This document shows positions 23,675 to 36,543 of a stretch of DNA of 64,000 bases, in pieces; the stretch's first letter is position 1; each line of letters opens with the position of its first letter. The translations under genes and the position numbers were made by a program. The notes beneath the pieces are model-generated. The model did not search any database and was not told the origin of the DNA. It worked only from the letters and a program-made list of their open reading frames with translations. The stretch covers positions 9,734,001 to 9,798,000 of the forward strand of contig NC_135119.1 of assembly GCF_050908995.1 (NCBI RefSeq), read 5' to 3'. This DNA comes from Andrena cerasifolii (taxonomy: Eukaryota; Arthropoda; Insecta; Hymenoptera; Andrenidae).

Positions 23675-24948
23675 AATCGACCCACCAACTGACGCGAATT
23701 CGCCGACACGTCTATAAGCAGAACTGGGGAACAAAACTCTGGAAACGTTAAAACAACTCGGATAATTTTCGTGTTTGCGCGTTGACGCGGCTGCGTTTCA
23801 TATACGTCTGGGATTTGTATTATTCTCATGTTCGCGGCGTCCCCACGATATTTCAGTGGCCCTGCTGTCCCAACACAGCGTTTGGATTCCGGCAGCCAAC
23901 GAAATTGTCCCAGCAAACAGAGAAACGGCTGATGAGCATATATTAATACGCCGCCGTGCAAACAAGCGATCGTGAGGCTTAACTTAACCCATTTTATCGA
24001 CGACGATGGGTCGATGATCCGGCCGAGGGAATAAATGTTCACGCGTCTTCTGTGTCCAGCGAGTGTTTGCGCAAATCATGCGCACCCGCCTCTGCGAGGC
24101 AAGTGTAAATATGAACGGAATCACGCGTATGATGGTGCTTCACCGCGATGGCGTGGATCCTGTGTTTGTTTGTATGCAGTGATACAGGGTGGATGAGGAC
24201 GGGTGATGCAACCTAGCATAGGGCAATTCCTTAAGTAAAAACGAATAAAAAAAATGTGGAATATAATTTTTCGATACGAAAATGTGGAAAACAATTTTTT
24301 GATTTTCTCGTCGGGAGAATCGACTTTGAAAATTCGTCGGACATGCGAGCGCTCGACTGTCTCACGGCTTAAGGTTGATAATGCCACTGCGGATATCAAC
24401 TGGTGACATTTCAATATTTTAATAATTAAATTCATTTAGTGGTCTGTTAATTAAGGAATTGTTGCACAATTTGTATAGGAAAATTTCTTCCTCCATATTC
24501 CCTCAAGCTTTCATCGATGGAATAGAACGCAAAATTATTTGAGGGGTTATTCCACTTTGATCGTACGAGAAATTAAGCTGTTTTTAAAGATTTTTCTCTC
24601 AGTAAATACAACATATTGTTAGAAACATTTAGGCACACGTCATAAAAGGGGCTGCACGGGTGAGCCTAACCAGATGTGGCCAGCGTGACGAGTGCAGCGA
24701 CGTTGGGCCCGACTAGCCCCGACGCCATAGCTGTCATAAAATTATTATCGGGGTCCTTAGGACTTTTCCCAAAAGGACAACCGAGGACTTTCCACAGGAC
24801 GGAAAGGCAGTCTTCTCTAGACCTCGAGTCGAGAAGTATCCCATCTTTACTCTTGCTTCTTCATTGAAAATATATATATTCAGCAAATTCTTTCTGCTAC
24901 ATCTTAGATTTTCTTACAGTATAATGAAATAAATCGTTTTGGTATTTA
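23675..24948. other. Non-coding stretch, nothing firm
   Basis: Includes a mariner-like tip CAGGGTGGATGAGGACG at 24184 without a partner. Frames at 23668-24042 and 24121-24435 on the minus strand carry no recognised domain. Confidence 0.35.
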
Positions 24949-24952
24949 TTAA

Positions 24953-25739
24953 GGGGTTACACCACCTTGGCCAGGTCAAGAAATATCGCATCTTTGGGAA
25001 CTCATTTGTAAGTTGCAAAAGCACTTTTAGCCATAAAATTGTTTCAATGAAGATAGAGACATCCTTGAATAATATATACAACTGCTTTCTCAAATATTAA
25101 AACATTTCGAAAACTTTAAATTCATTTTTCTCGAAACCACGTTTTCCGAAACGGTGTACGCTGTAATTTGAGTAAAACTCTATGGATTTTTATACAATTT
25201 TGCACAGATGTTCTTAAATGTGCCTCTATCGTGCGACCGAAAATTCTTTCGATATTTTATTTTTTACCTGACCTATGCGTAAATAAAGACTATTTTGTTA
25301 TTTTTCAATCACTTGAGCACATCTGTGCAAAATTGTATAAAAATCCATAGTGTTCTACTGCGTATAAAAATCCACTGCGTTCCACATTAGAGCATACTCG
25401 TTTCGCGCAGGGATACATTGTTGATCGGTGGTAAACCGGCAGGGACAGTGCTACGACCAATCGCGTGTGTCAGATCCGTGGGAGCTGCGCAGATCGGTCG
25501 CAAATCGGTAGGGGCGTTGGTACACTCTTATACGGAACGCAGTGTACTCAAAATACAGCGTTCACACCGTTTCGGAAAACGTGGCTTCGAGAAAAACGCA
25601 TTTATAGTTTTCGGACTGTTTTGATATTTGAAAAAAAAAATCGTATATATTATTCATAGATGTATCTATATTCATTGACAAATTTGCCAAATTCGCAAAG
25701 CTACGATATTTCTTGACCTGGCCCAGGTGGTGTAACCCC
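24953..25739. mobile_element. TTAA-flanked foldback element with a nested MITE
   Basis: Left end TTAA-GGGGTTACACCACC, then TGGCCAGGTCAAGAAATATC; right end is the inverse (GGTGGTGTAACCCC-TTAA). The left arm (to about 25215) and right arm (from about 25321) pair over most of their length, including CGTTTTCCGAAACGGTGT and ATGGATTTTTATACAATTTT. TTAA at both ends fits a piggyBac-type target preference, but no transposase is present and the G-run tips are not the classic piggyBac sequence. The right arm is split by the MITE at 25373-25544. Confidence 0.8.
25373..25544. mobile_element. MITE family I, copy 1 (CACTGCGTTCC tips)
   Basis: Left CACTGCGTTCCACATTAGAG; right, inverse: CACTGCGTTCCGTATAAGAG. 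The interior (CGTTTCGCGCAGGGATACA, AAACCGGCAGGGA, CGACCAATCGCGTGTGTCAG) is about 90% identical to 51888-52060. It interrupts the right arm of the TTAA foldback, so it arrived later. Confidence 0.85.
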
Positions 25740-25749
25740 TTAAGCTCTT

Positions 25750-26588
25750 CACCTTTTCGTAATGGCAATTAAACGAGCTGACTTATCCTAGTTGCACGCT
25801 TCACCCCGTATAAACAAATAAGGAGAATAAAATACTAGTAGTAAAGCACGCCACCGTTTCCAATATATGCAAGAACTTTCTCGTACATCTGACACATTCT
25901 CGATTTACTTTTACATAAGAAATCAATCTACGCCCAGTTGTGCCAACCACCCTCAATCACCTTCTATGTACTTCCCGTGTACATGGATGGATGGACGGGA
26001 CCGTCGCGACGCTCGTGTCGGGCAGCATTTGCCGATTGGACTGCAAAGGCATCATCAAACTTGCCGCCCGACGTATTAATCGCGATTGGTGTTGCCGCAC
26101 GCGCGCGACCGCCGTGTTCAGCGTCAAGTGGACAACGCGGAGGAAGCGACGCAACGTTCGTCCCTCATCGATCAACGAGGATTTTATGGTACCGTGGGCC
26201 TCCTTGCCGGGCCTCCAGTCGGACATCCGTCCATCGCGCATTTCGCGCCGGGGCGATTCCAAGTTTTTTCATTGTATAATGCAATTTTGATAGGCGACGG
26301 GACCCCAGTCTTGCGAAACGGGCGGGAATGAAAGGATCAGCGGGGCTGAACGCGTTCGACGGTGTTATTTATGGCACGCTGGACGCCGCGCGATGGAATT
26401 CGCCGCGATAAATAACGACCCGGCGCATTGTCAAATTAATTCTTTCTATTCGACGCGCGCCCGCCGCGGTATAATGGAGAAATAACGTCTGATAGTAAAT
26501 CGTCTAGGTGTTGCGAACAATTTTCGTATGGCGGGGGATCGAATCGGAGCGTGCACCCGAGTCGAACCGAAGGGCATACGCGAAACTT
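25750..26588. other. CpG-rich non-coding stretch
   Basis: From 25975 to 26580 several frames are open on both strands simply because the sequence is GC-rich and stop-poor. They share no domain and have no splice framework. Possible regulatory DNA, unproven. Confidence 0.35.
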
Positions 26589-26590
26589 GT

Positions 26591-26802
26591 AGGGTAAGTC
26601 CGGGTGAGATGGTCATATTTTCGTTTGGAGCCTCCTACAGCCAGCCTATTTGAAATAAAGCGACGAAAATGATGTACAACAAAACTTCAATCCTTTGTCT
26701 ACATATCCGTTAATATCAATAAACGAATAATTATTATTTAATACACAAATTTCACAAATGAAAAAAAAGTGTCATTGCCCATCTCTCCCGGACATTAAGG
26801 GA
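26591..26802. mobile_element. Short GGGTAAGTCCGGG-type MITE
   Basis: Left AGGGTAAGTCCGGGTGAGAT, GGTCAT; right ATTGCCCATCTCTCCCGGAC, ATTAAGGG, its inverse complement with small gaps. Left flank TA. About 210 bp with no frame. The right tip is followed by a second inverted phrase (GGGAGGGATGGGCAT). Confidence 0.6.
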
Positions 26803-26839
26803 GGGATGGGCATATATATATACCTTTCAGGCTAACGAG

Positions 26840-26970
26840 CAGGGGTTGAAAACAGTTATGATATCGGTTTGTTTCGGTTCTCGAAACAGTTATGAGAAGC
26901 GATATAATCTTGAAACAGTTACGAGTGAAAACGGTTCTGGCCTATATCGGTTTCGGTTCTGGTTCATTGT
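26840..26970 (+). repeat. Degenerate GAAACAGTTATGAG / CGGTTTCGGTTC array
   Basis: Three GAAACAGTTAYGAG units and two CGGTTTSGGTTCTSG units after a CAGGGGTTG tip. Same general plan as the palindrome-array elements (tip followed by short repeated words), but without a found opposite end. Confidence 0.4.
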
Positions 26971-28205
26971 TGTAAATGCTATCGAAGGGAGTGGTACAAA
27001 ATTGAATGGAAATGAGGAAGGAACTACACACATATTCCTGAAAACATGCAAGATCTTTTAGACGTGTATTGCTAACGATAATAAATGGGTGTAAAATCTG
27101 ACAGATACTTGCAACGTATTTGTAACATTTGTAGAATGAAGGAATCTATAATATGTATATGTCACATTCTTCAAAATCAGGATAATTGTCATCTATTTGT
27201 ATTTTATTTATTAAGGACAAAATTTAACAAACATAGCAGAAACAAAACTCCATTAGTGGACACCATTTTAAAACTACTAGGTAATATTGGGACTTAACAT
27301 TTGGGCTCTTAAAAAATAAACAGTCTACTTATTGTTAGTTGGAAAGATAAAATTAACTTCGAAATATAAATCATCCCTTCACTCGCAAAAAAGTTATAAC
27401 CCACAATTCTTTCTAATGATTACCACAGCAGAGATATTTCTTGTAGTCAGAAAATAAAAAAATATTGGTCGTGGAATGAATATCAAAAGACCCTTGATTC
27501 CCAAATCGTAGGTATTTAAAATATATTTGATTGAAATCTGTGCATGCTTTGATTTCTTTCCATTCGAAAATGCCAATAAGCAGACCGTATTTATTTGGAG
27601 TTCGTCGACATTCACTTTTCTTTTCTTGCAATAGCGTTTGGCTAACCGCGTTACGAACTGCGTTACAAAGCCCGACAACATCAATCGAAATACTGTATTA
27701 TCGACAAATCGTTTTACCGCAAAAAATGGTTGCGCACTCTCGACACGCGTAATTTGGTACCTAGCTTTCACGCGCGGATATGTCACGGTGCATTGCCAGA
27801 AAATTCACTTACTTTACGTCAGTCATTCTCGAATTTATATCCGTTGTATTTTCCAGCGTCAATGCGTGACTGCTTAAACGTTTGCGTCGCGCCAACCATT
27901 CAACCAACAGCATGGCGAATAATACGGTGTACAGAAAGCTCCGTTTAATTATGCAGAAAATACGTATATTAATTAACTCATTGTGATGCTAAAGGTTTAC
28001 GCAGCAAGGCGAGGTTAATGAGATAGAGAGGGGAAGATAGAAAACATGATTCCGCAACATAAACACGGGCAAGTGAGCAATTCAGACTTTATACAAGGTA
28101 GACCACGTAAAGTGTTGCTAAATATTTCCTTGGAAATTATTAGGGATACCTAATAGTAAAATCTTTTCCAGAGTTTTACGTTTTAGTGGTACCTGCGTAT
28201 ACAGT
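26971..28205. other. Non-coding stretch, nothing recognised
   Basis: The minus-strand frame at 27394-27786 (130 codons) shows no recognised domain and overlaps several plus-strand frames. Confidence 0.35.
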
Positions 28206-28797
28206 AGGGCGGAGCGATACTATATAGACAAAAATTTAAATTTTGAATTTTCAGTTGGCCTGGGTGCGGGATAGTTCTATCTTGATTAACCAAACACAAC
28301 TGTAAAAAAATTTTGGAAAAAAATTCATGTTTGCAGGTTCCTGTTTCTCTCAAAAATGTAAGAAATAAGTTTCACATCGTGAATCTTAGGGCGGAGCAAT
28401 ACTATACAGTAATCGCCCGTTATGAGTCCGTTTTTTCCGCCCGTTGAGAGACCAGCGACTATCCCCACCATTCCTTGGAAGCCTGCGGGCGAGAGTGAGA
28501 GAACCGGACAACGAGCGAGAGGAAACGAAAGGGTCGACACAGCCACTGGCCGCGCGGCGCGGAACCATGTCCGCAACCCACTATGAGTCCGCCGCTAGCC
28601 CCGTTCGACGCATTCATAACGGGCGATTACTATATAGGCAAAAATTTAAATTTTGAATTTTCAGTTGGTATGGGTGCGGGATAGTTCTATCTTGATTAAC
28701 GAAACACAAATGTAAAAAAATTTTGGAAAAAAAAATCATGTTTGCAGGTTCCTTTTTCTCTTAAAAATGTTAAAAATAAGATTCACATTGTGATTTT
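28206..28797 (+). repeat. Tandem duplication of a ~182-bp unit, second unit split by a MITE
   Basis: Unit 1 starts AGGGCGGAGCGATACTATAT at 28206; unit 2 starts AGGGCGGAGCAATACTATA at 28388. Both carry CAAAAATTTAAATTTTGAAT, GGGATAGTTCTATCTTGATT and TTTGCAGGTTCCT in the same order. Unit 2 is interrupted at its TATA by the pogo-like MITE (28407-28632). Confidence 0.85.
28407..28632. mobile_element. Pogo/Tigger-like MITE, copy 2, with empty site preserved next door
   Basis: Left CAGTAATCGCCCGTTATGAG; right, inverse: AGTAATCGCCCGTTATGAAT (last base mutated). TA borders at 28405-28406 and 28633-28634. Internal GCGACTATCCCCACCATTCC and TTGGAAGCC match copy 1 (21340). The uninterrupted tandem unit at 28218 (ACTATATAG) shows the target before insertion. 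Confidence 0.85.
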
Positions 28798-28832
28798 TTA
28801 CATTTTTAAGAGAAAAAGGAACCTGCAAACAT
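28738..28832. repeat. Inverted repeat with ~33-bp arms
   Basis: ATGTTTGCAGGTTCCTTTTT at 28738 and its inverse complement AAAAAGGAACCTGCAAACAT ending at 28832; loop about 28 nt. The left arm belongs to tandem unit 2, so the right arm may be the inverted end of the same element. Confidence 0.8.
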
Positions 28833-28861
28833 GAATATTTTTCCAAAAATTTTTTTATAAT

Positions 28862-30368
28862 TTTATTATGAATAACCCATCCTGAAAAGTTGTCCCACAT
28901 ATTTATAAACACCCTGTACATTATATCATAAACTGCATGTGGCCTATCCTTCAGAAAACGCACGATCAACATCCCCATCTCAAGATCTATCTCACTAACT
29001 CTCGACGTGCCTTGTTTACTGCCCTTGGCGATGAGTATGCTCGAGCCCGCGATAAAAATCGTGATCGTGCACCGAAAATCGCACGGCAGCGGTCCTGAAT
29101 GGTCGTGCGCATAATGAGGCACTCCCGTATTTTGTGCGACACATGGGACCGTAAACGTAACCAGTCCTATGTCTATCACCTTTTCTTAAGTTGTGCCGTT
29201 GTTCGAAAAAATGTAATTCTAACTTTGCGAGTTATAACCCATGATGAAATAAAATAAAACGTACAATGAAACGTTACCAACGAAGTAACTCGATCGCAAA
29301 GGTTTCAACGCAAACATCGACACAACACGAAATGTGTCATTATACGAGAAGGCAACATAACTTTCCACTTACAGCTGCAGCAAAACAACTGAAAATGAGT
29401 CGGTGCGGTTGAAAAAACATGGCCATCTTGATAACCACACATTTGCTCTCTGGTGTGAAACTATATAATGAAGCTAGAAAAGTGCCGTTTTGCACGATAA
29501 AAATTGTAGCTGTGCAGTCTATTTCTGCAAGAGAACTAAAAATTTATACTTGTGTTTTAGTTACGCCGCTATCAATGCCAAACAGTGATATAAATAATGT
29601 CAGTCTTCTTCCAGATTTCTGCAAAATAATGTACTCGAAACAGCTTCCATGCGCGGTGTCCACAGAGTAACGGAACGAAATGCCAATCGTTTCTAAAACA
29701 CTCGTCATCGTTTATTTAAGACGCCATCTAGTACTGAGAAGGCGTACCGCGTCGGTGCTGCCGCTCGGCGGCTGTGTATCAATACGTAATGTATTTGCAC
29801 TTGCGTCTACGTGCGCCCTGTATTTATGCACATATCGGGGGAATATGTGAATCCACAGGTACAAACGCGTTTCGCACGCACCCGAGCGTGTGCACAAACA
29901 CGAGACACGGGAGATCGTTCAGCCATAAACCATGGCGGTTTACGTTATCGTCTGGCCGGATCTACCCGTCGGCAAACTGCTGCAATTTGGCTAACGCTCC
30001 TTGCAGCCTGTGTACTCGTGGAAATTGATAGGGACGAAACGACGCGCCTGCATCCTGGCAGCACGCACCAGGACCCGTCCAACCGCCAGCCAGCAAGGGT
30101 TCACGTCAATATTTTTATAGCGGCGACTGAATGATAAATGATCTTCCGCGAGACGTCCGCGCCGTCGAACGTGCATTGTGCCTTGCTGAGATATAGCGAT
30201 GTCGTGAAAACAAGGGGGTGACCACCGGTTGTGCCGTGTATTCGGCACAGTCTTTGGATATTGGTAAGATAATCCGATGTACTATTACTGCACAGAAAGA
30301 AGGCCCAATATGGCAGGCGGAGCTGTCCGACGCTAGCTCCGCCTAAACCCCGTCTGTGGCTTTCCAGT
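28862..30368. other. Non-coding stretch, nothing firm
   Basis: Includes an inverted mariner-like tip (AAACACCCTGTA, ending 28920). The minus-strand frame 28736-29179 is repeat-derived at its 3' end and has no domain. CpG-rich frames around 29774-30248 overlap on both strands. Confidence 0.35.
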
Positions 30369-30369
30369 A

Positions 30370-30538
30370 AGGTGAATGTCCCAATTTCTGCTCATTTAAG
30401 AGGTTACTCGTCAGAAAGGTGTAAAAAAATTGTTTGTGATCAAAATTTGCATAAATGTTTCTTATTCATTGGCGATATAAATACATGTTAATTAGGAAAA
30501 ACTTCCGCTTTTTTATTTAGGGCAAAAATTGGACACGC
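30370..30538. mobile_element. Short MITE related to the element at 957
   Basis: Left AGGTGAATGTCCCAATTTCT; right, inverse: GCGTGTCCAATTTTTGCCC. TA at 30368-30369 and 30539-30540. 169 bp with no frame. Confidence 0.5.
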
Positions 30539-30540
30539 TA

Positions 30541-31229
30541 GACTGTACACAATTTGACAACTCCGGCGACACGGCGCTACGAAGATATACCAATAAAACA
30601 ATATTAAATGAATCCGATTCCGATTTTTTTGGTACATGTTGTCATTTCATTTCTTACTAAATCGCGACTATTCCATATTCTGCAATGTTCAAAGTGCGCA
30701 TTATAATTTTTGGGGACTCGACTGGACTGATAATGTTCGTACGGTACCTGCTTAAAAATCGGCCGGGTCCATTGGACTCAGTGCGACCACCGCGTAACTT
30801 TACAGAAGTGTGACCACGAAGGGTTAGAAATAACCATCGCCAGTTCGCCATCTATATATTCTCATTTCTGATTTCAATAATAATACAAAATATGGGAGTA
30901 AGGAATCGTTTTAACAAACAAATAACGTGATCAGTAAAATGTATTCTACACATGCTCCCCGGTGAATAGGTACCTCCAATTTTGTTTTGAAACGAGCCTG
31001 CACCTCGGGATCAGGCGCGAGCTCTTCTCAAAATGGGTAATCTATTCGGTTCGCCATTCCTCTCTACCGTGGCGAGTGAGAGGGATTGCGAATGAGCGAC
31101 GGGGCACGCGACAGCGACGAGCCATAAATTACTTACAATTAGAATAGGATTCTCTAGCACCTCTTACTTACCGCGGCAACTACAAAAGAAGTAGCGGGGA
31201 TAGCGCCGGCTTCTTCTCAAGACAGAAGA
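30541..31229. other. Non-coding stretch, nothing recognised
   Basis: No paired repeats or domain-bearing frame. Confidence 0.4.
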
Positions 31230-31360
31230 CGATATTCGAAGGAAATATTAGAGTATTCGAAAATGCGAATCATAGTCGACTACATTACTCGAGTTACAAT
31301 ATTCGAATTTAATTCAACGTAGGTACATATATTCGAATACTCGAATTACTCGACTATCTA
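31230..31360. repeat. Degenerate ATTCGAA / ACTCGAGT array
   Basis: Units GATATTCGAAGG, AGTATTCGAAAA, TTACTCGAGTTAC, ATATTCGAATTT, ATATTCGAATACTCGAATTA and ACTCGACTA within 130 bp. Related by its core word to the arrays at 8740 and 13732. Confidence 0.6.
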
Positions 31361-32523
31361 ACTGAAGAAAGGACCAACAATTACCCCGGTTCGGCACTTG
31401 ACACATTTCATAGCTGGACGGACCAAGGTTCGCCTAAAAATTTACCAGATTTATCTGCGCAGCGGCAGCAGTCATGTTATTTCCCCTTGTCGTTTCTAGT
31501 GACAGAGGTCGAGTAGAACTAACGGCGCGAGTTGTTTCGCGAGACGGCACGGGCAGTCGACGCGAATGAAAATGTTGAGGACTGTACTATTTCAGTCCGT
31601 TTGGCGGTCCAGACGGCAAACACGCGGGAACCAATTGCACGGCACGCACTGCTGTACATGGGAGCAAATTAAAAATCAATTTCGGGACCCGATAACTCAA
31701 AAGTACTGGGGCGACTATTTCTCTCGTTTGACAGAGAGATTTATGTAGCGAGAGTAATTTCCTAAAAGTTTGCAGGCGGTCCAAGCCAAGCGTCGTATAC
31801 ATCCCATTGCCTAGAACCATATTTTTCGTAAACAGAAACGCGTATTTTTTAGCGCTTTAGCAGATTAAAACGTTAACTGTCTCGCTACATTTGTCATACG
31901 TTAAATCGATACGTGCACATTGATTCTAGTTTCAAATAAAATTATTCTGAAATTCGTTTGTCATTTTTGCTTCGTTCATTCTAATTGCCTCTATTATAAA
32001 TTCTTGTTAATATCCTTTATAAATGTGTAAGTTAATATTACTGGTAACATTATAAATACTAATGTACATATAAGTAACGCGCGCAGCAGGGAGAATTTTG
32101 GCCTGAATAGGGCGGATGTACCAGTAAATGAACACGTACCAGTGAATGAACATTTTTTATTAAAACGAGTAAAATAAGTTATTAAAATAAGCAGCTAATT
32201 AATTAGAGACTTCTTTTAATTTCTTGCTTCAAGTCCAAACATAATTTTATAATAGTGTTCATTCATATTACCCTTGAGTGTCCATTATTGGTGCGTTTAA
32301 GTGCTCTTGTTTAAGAAAAGCTAGATTCTGGAACTTTTTTCTAGTAAATCTTTGGGCTTGTACTGATTCGAACTTTTTTTTAGACATTTAAGGCAAAATT
32401 TCGTTGGAAACAGTGAACTTTTTATTCAAAAGGCCGCCATTTGTTCATTTTGCATCTTTTAAGTTTCAAATTTCTTCATTCTGTGCGTACACTCATGAAC
32501 TAAAAGAAAACTGTTCGATTTTT
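31361..32523. other. Non-coding stretch, nothing recognised
   Basis: AT-rich after 31900. ACCAGTAAATGAACA and ACCAGTGAATGAACA (32121-32150) form a short direct repeat reminiscent of MITE doubled tips. Confidence 0.4.
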
Positions 32524-32758
32524 GGTTTCAGATGAAACCAAAAGACGCTACGTTGCCCGCAGTGCAATAATTGCGTCGCCAACGGACTGGGCATAACTTT
32601 GTTTTTTGCCGCTCTTTTTTAATAAAATTTTTTTGTTATATACCTTAACCTGTTAATACAATATCCTGAAAGTTTCAGAAAGATCTATCAAATACTTTGT
32701 TTAAAAAAAATTCCCGAAAAATGCCTCGATTTTCATTTAGTTACACCAGGCTCCCCCC
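32524..32758 (-). mobile_element. Right end of a TTAA-type element
   Basis: Read on the minus strand from TTAA at 32759-32762: GGGGGGAGCCTGGTGTAACT, then AAATGAAAATCGAGGC. The layout is the same as the other TTAA-G-run tips. The opposite end was not found; a small palindrome (TTTTGGTTTC/GAAACCAAAA) sits near 32524-32543. Confidence 0.4.
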
Positions 32759-32762
32759 TTAA

Positions 32763-35700
32763 GCAGGGTATCGCGGGGAAGCCTCGCAAAGTCGATGCGC
32801 ACCTTTACATTTTCGTCCGCTGGGTTCGCTAGCTGCCTCGGGGTAGCGAAAATCCTCCCCCCCCCCCCACACACAAATATGCCCCGTTCGTCGTCCCTCT
32901 CTGCGCCTCTTTGTCGATGCACTTCTTGTAAGCCCTGTCGTCTGTTACCTCTCGCCCTCTGTCACCATGCATTCCTCCTCACCCCCAACCGTCCACTTTT
33001 TCGGTGCTTTCAAGCAATGCTCTGAAAGCGGAACGAAGTTTTCCGGGGGAACTAAAGTCATTTCGCTGGTGCAATCTAAGTTAAGTGACTTTCGAGAGCC
33101 TCGCCGACTAAACTCGCCTCCGGTGGATCGCTCCTCGCGCGACACGATCAACCCTTTCTCCCTTACCCTTCTCGCTGGCTCCACGTGCGGACGGTCAGGG
33201 GACAGCAGGGAGGGGCCTGGGATTCGAGATCTAACGAGGATTACGTCGTCCGTTAGGTTTCACGGGTACTTAGGCACCTGAGAAATCGACTCTAAAGCTA
33301 CCATTCTTTTCGTCGTGGAACGGTTGCACGTCACTCCGCTTAGCGACACCTCGATATCCTTGCACGAGGACACGGGCAGGACGAAGACTAACGATTTCAA
33401 AGCTGCATCGTCGCGTGTCAGACATTTTTCAAGGTGACAGCGCGCGGTTTTAAACCCCGAAAAAACGGGAGCGCGGCTGCTCCTTTTGTTGGGGCTCGGG
33501 GCTGATAAATTCGGAGGTAAGCATTCGGGACGCCTGAATACGTTGCACATCATAAATTCATGTAAGGGGCTTCATTTTCTTTTGTCACGGTGGGAACTAT
33601 TTTTGGAGAACGCGAAGGATGTGGAAACAGATCAATTTTCCACCTATCAACTAGGGCAACTGATGGCCACTTAAAATAATTATTATTACCTTCTGAACCA
33701 AGTAGCGGGGATAGCCCGATATATATATATAGGTGTATAAGAAAAACAAAGGAATACACGGCGAAGCGCCAAATACAAACATAACTAAAATACTATTTTG
33801 CTTTCATTTCCCAACAGATTTTCTTACAATAGGGAGGTCGTAATTATCGTAATAAATATCATACTTGCATAAACTTCCGCAGTCTAGTCATAAGTAATGT
33901 GGTTTTTCTGTGAAGTGAACTAACAACAATATAATTCGACGCAAGCATCGCTTATCCATTTGACATAAACACTACTTAGGTTACATTTCGAACAGTTTTA
34001 TATCGAACGTTGACAAACAGGTCGAACACCACTTAATACAAAGCATTATACTGGACGTGACAAACGAACATTTCCGACATTTTGATTAACCTCTACGACT
34101 TTAACAAAGAAAACAACACAACTGTAGCGATGAAGAACATCAGTCAGGTTTCCTAAAGGGGGAATAGGAACTCAATAGAAAAGCAAGCAAGAATTGTAGA
34201 AAACGAAAGAAGAAATATAGTTAGGATCAAAGACAGAAAGTTGTTAAAGTCCATCTGACATACGTGCTGAAAGAACCCAAGTATTTATGGAATGGCAAAA
34301 TACTTACCTAATTCAAAAGATAAGACTAAATCCATACGTAGCTCTAAAGGGCAAAGGAAATGCAACTAAACTTTTAACATGAAAATCTATCTATCTCTCC
34401 ATTACATACTACCCAGCAATTCAGGCAAAAGTGGAATTAGAACGAAATTTAAGAGGGAACCTAGCCTGGTTTTAGTCCGACAAAAATTCACGGGACTTTT
34501 TTCAATTTTTATCCCCTTTCACCCCTCCCTCTCCTTGGCTGTACGTGTCGGATAGGGGGATGGTCGCTATATAACAGTGCGAAACCATGGAAAAGCGCGT
34601 AGATATCCGACCGTAAGACCATTGACACCAGAAACAAGGGATGGAGCCATTTCTGAGGGATGCGCCGCTGGGATTGGCTCGATTTTCCAAGAGTCACGAG
34701 CGACCGTTCGCTCGTAAATACAGCTATTCCACTTTTTGCACTAGCGGAAAACTGACGCGCCCAAGCTGTGCACATGCACTCGCTATGCACAGGCGGTTAG
34801 AGGCGTATGAATCATAGAACTGTGAAGTGATATCGGATGGAATAGAAAGTAAGTATACATGCATACATTTAGTACGTTCTGATGGTACGTGGCGCGAATA
34901 TACCATCGACGGAGAATCCTTGAAGCCTCATTCTGTCATTTCTCGAGTCATAAATTCATTATTATTTCAACGTACGGTGCTTATTAAGGTTCAAACGCAC
35001 CAGACCACCCTGCACAGACGTCTACTGGAGGCAACTGTACCCGCAAAAACTTCCTTCTGGCCGATTCCAGGACGAAAGTTGTAATTTAAGGTTTGTTTAC
35101 TACACGCGTGTACGGGCACGCTTAACTTAGCTTGTTCAGCGTACGCACACACCTCAACGCCCAGTGAGACACCCCCTTAAGCTGTTAACAGTGTTCCAAT
35201 AAAATTTTAATATATATTTCACGTATTAGAATAAAAGGAATACGTACACTGTATTTACATTTCATTTTTAACATGTCTAACGTCATATACTTATTTATTT
35301 TAACATACACATAGATAGTGTAACAGTATCGACTCCTTTTAAGCTACTTTTTCCCTAAAAAATGTCAATGAAAATAACATTATTTTCTACGACACAAAAT
35401 ATGTATTATCCTCTGCGATACAAAATGGAATAAATAATATGGTTCCATTAAAGAAACTGAAGATAGCCTCGTTTTATTATTATTTTAATTATTGTAATTT
35501 ATTGGCAGTTAATAGCGAATTATTTTTATACGTAACTTTTGTCTGTTCCATTACCGTAAGTAGTGTAAAAGTCACGAGTACCATTACGATGAATACAGTA
35601 TGTAAACACATCCCATATTTTGACAATTATTATTCCAGAATAATATATCTGCCGATTGTATCGCCATTTGTAATGCGATCCCATCTAATCAAAAGGACCG

Positions 35701-36540
35701 TTTAATTTTTTCGCAACACTAATCAATATTATATCAAGGACCACGAGACAATAGAGGCTCGATGTGATTCGCACAGGTGCGCATTGTTAAATTCGACCTC
35801 GTTCGCCATGGACGTTGTTAATTTGGCAATTATACGCAGCTGGGACTCGTTACCATCCAGTCACGCACAATTATATCACGTTCCTAATTAAAAGTTCACG
35901 ATAGGCTAATGCGAATTTTGTTTTTCTCGATAGATATGTCTCTACGTTTGAATGGGATAAAGTTTTAATTTAAAAATTTTTCAATAAGGGTCTGTAATTC
36001 TTTGTAATTATTGCCTACGCCGCCGTGTGGAGAATTGAAAAAGCAACGTTTGCTTTATGTAGTCTAACATAGTTTGCCATTCTTAGACGAATATGACGCT
36101 ACTTCCTGCAAATAGTATAAATTAAGTAAAATTATACAACAAATACAGAGATTAAAAATCTGAAGCTGGTAGTTCTGACGTATCTTGACTCCTCAGGATG
36201 TGAAGGTACGAATCAATTGTTGAATTTCTCCGAACTTCTTTGTTTCATTCGAAGTGTTTTTATGTTTGAATCAATTTAAAGGCAACAGTGTTTAATAATT
36301 CACTTCAAAACAAAGAGTGATTAAATGGGGGGGGGGTTAAGTAAACTGTGCAGAAGCACCACTTTTATCAATGACACTAAACTTCGTTAGAAATCTTCAA
36401 ATTACATAAAAGTCTATTAGAAAAGTGAAAAGTGATTCGACATTAAGCATAAATGCCTTTCCTCCCTAGATGTTTATGCACCCTATCATTAACCTTTAAA
36501 GGACGCAGTAACAATAAACCATGATGTAAGCGCCTTAATC
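32763..36540. other. Long non-coding stretch upstream of the CAAGGGGA foldback
   Basis: A C12 run near 32858-32869, CpG-rich DNA to about 33500 with overlapping frames on both strands, then AT-rich sequence. GACACCCCCTTAA at 35168-35180 resembles a TTAA-type tip without a partner; G9 at 36327. No conserved exon recognised. Confidence 0.35.
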
Positions 36541-36543
36541 TTA

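Noticed and set aside
25938..26331. Five overlapping frames over 80-116 codons
   Set aside because: CpG-rich sequence open in several frames at once; no conserved motif or splice framework.
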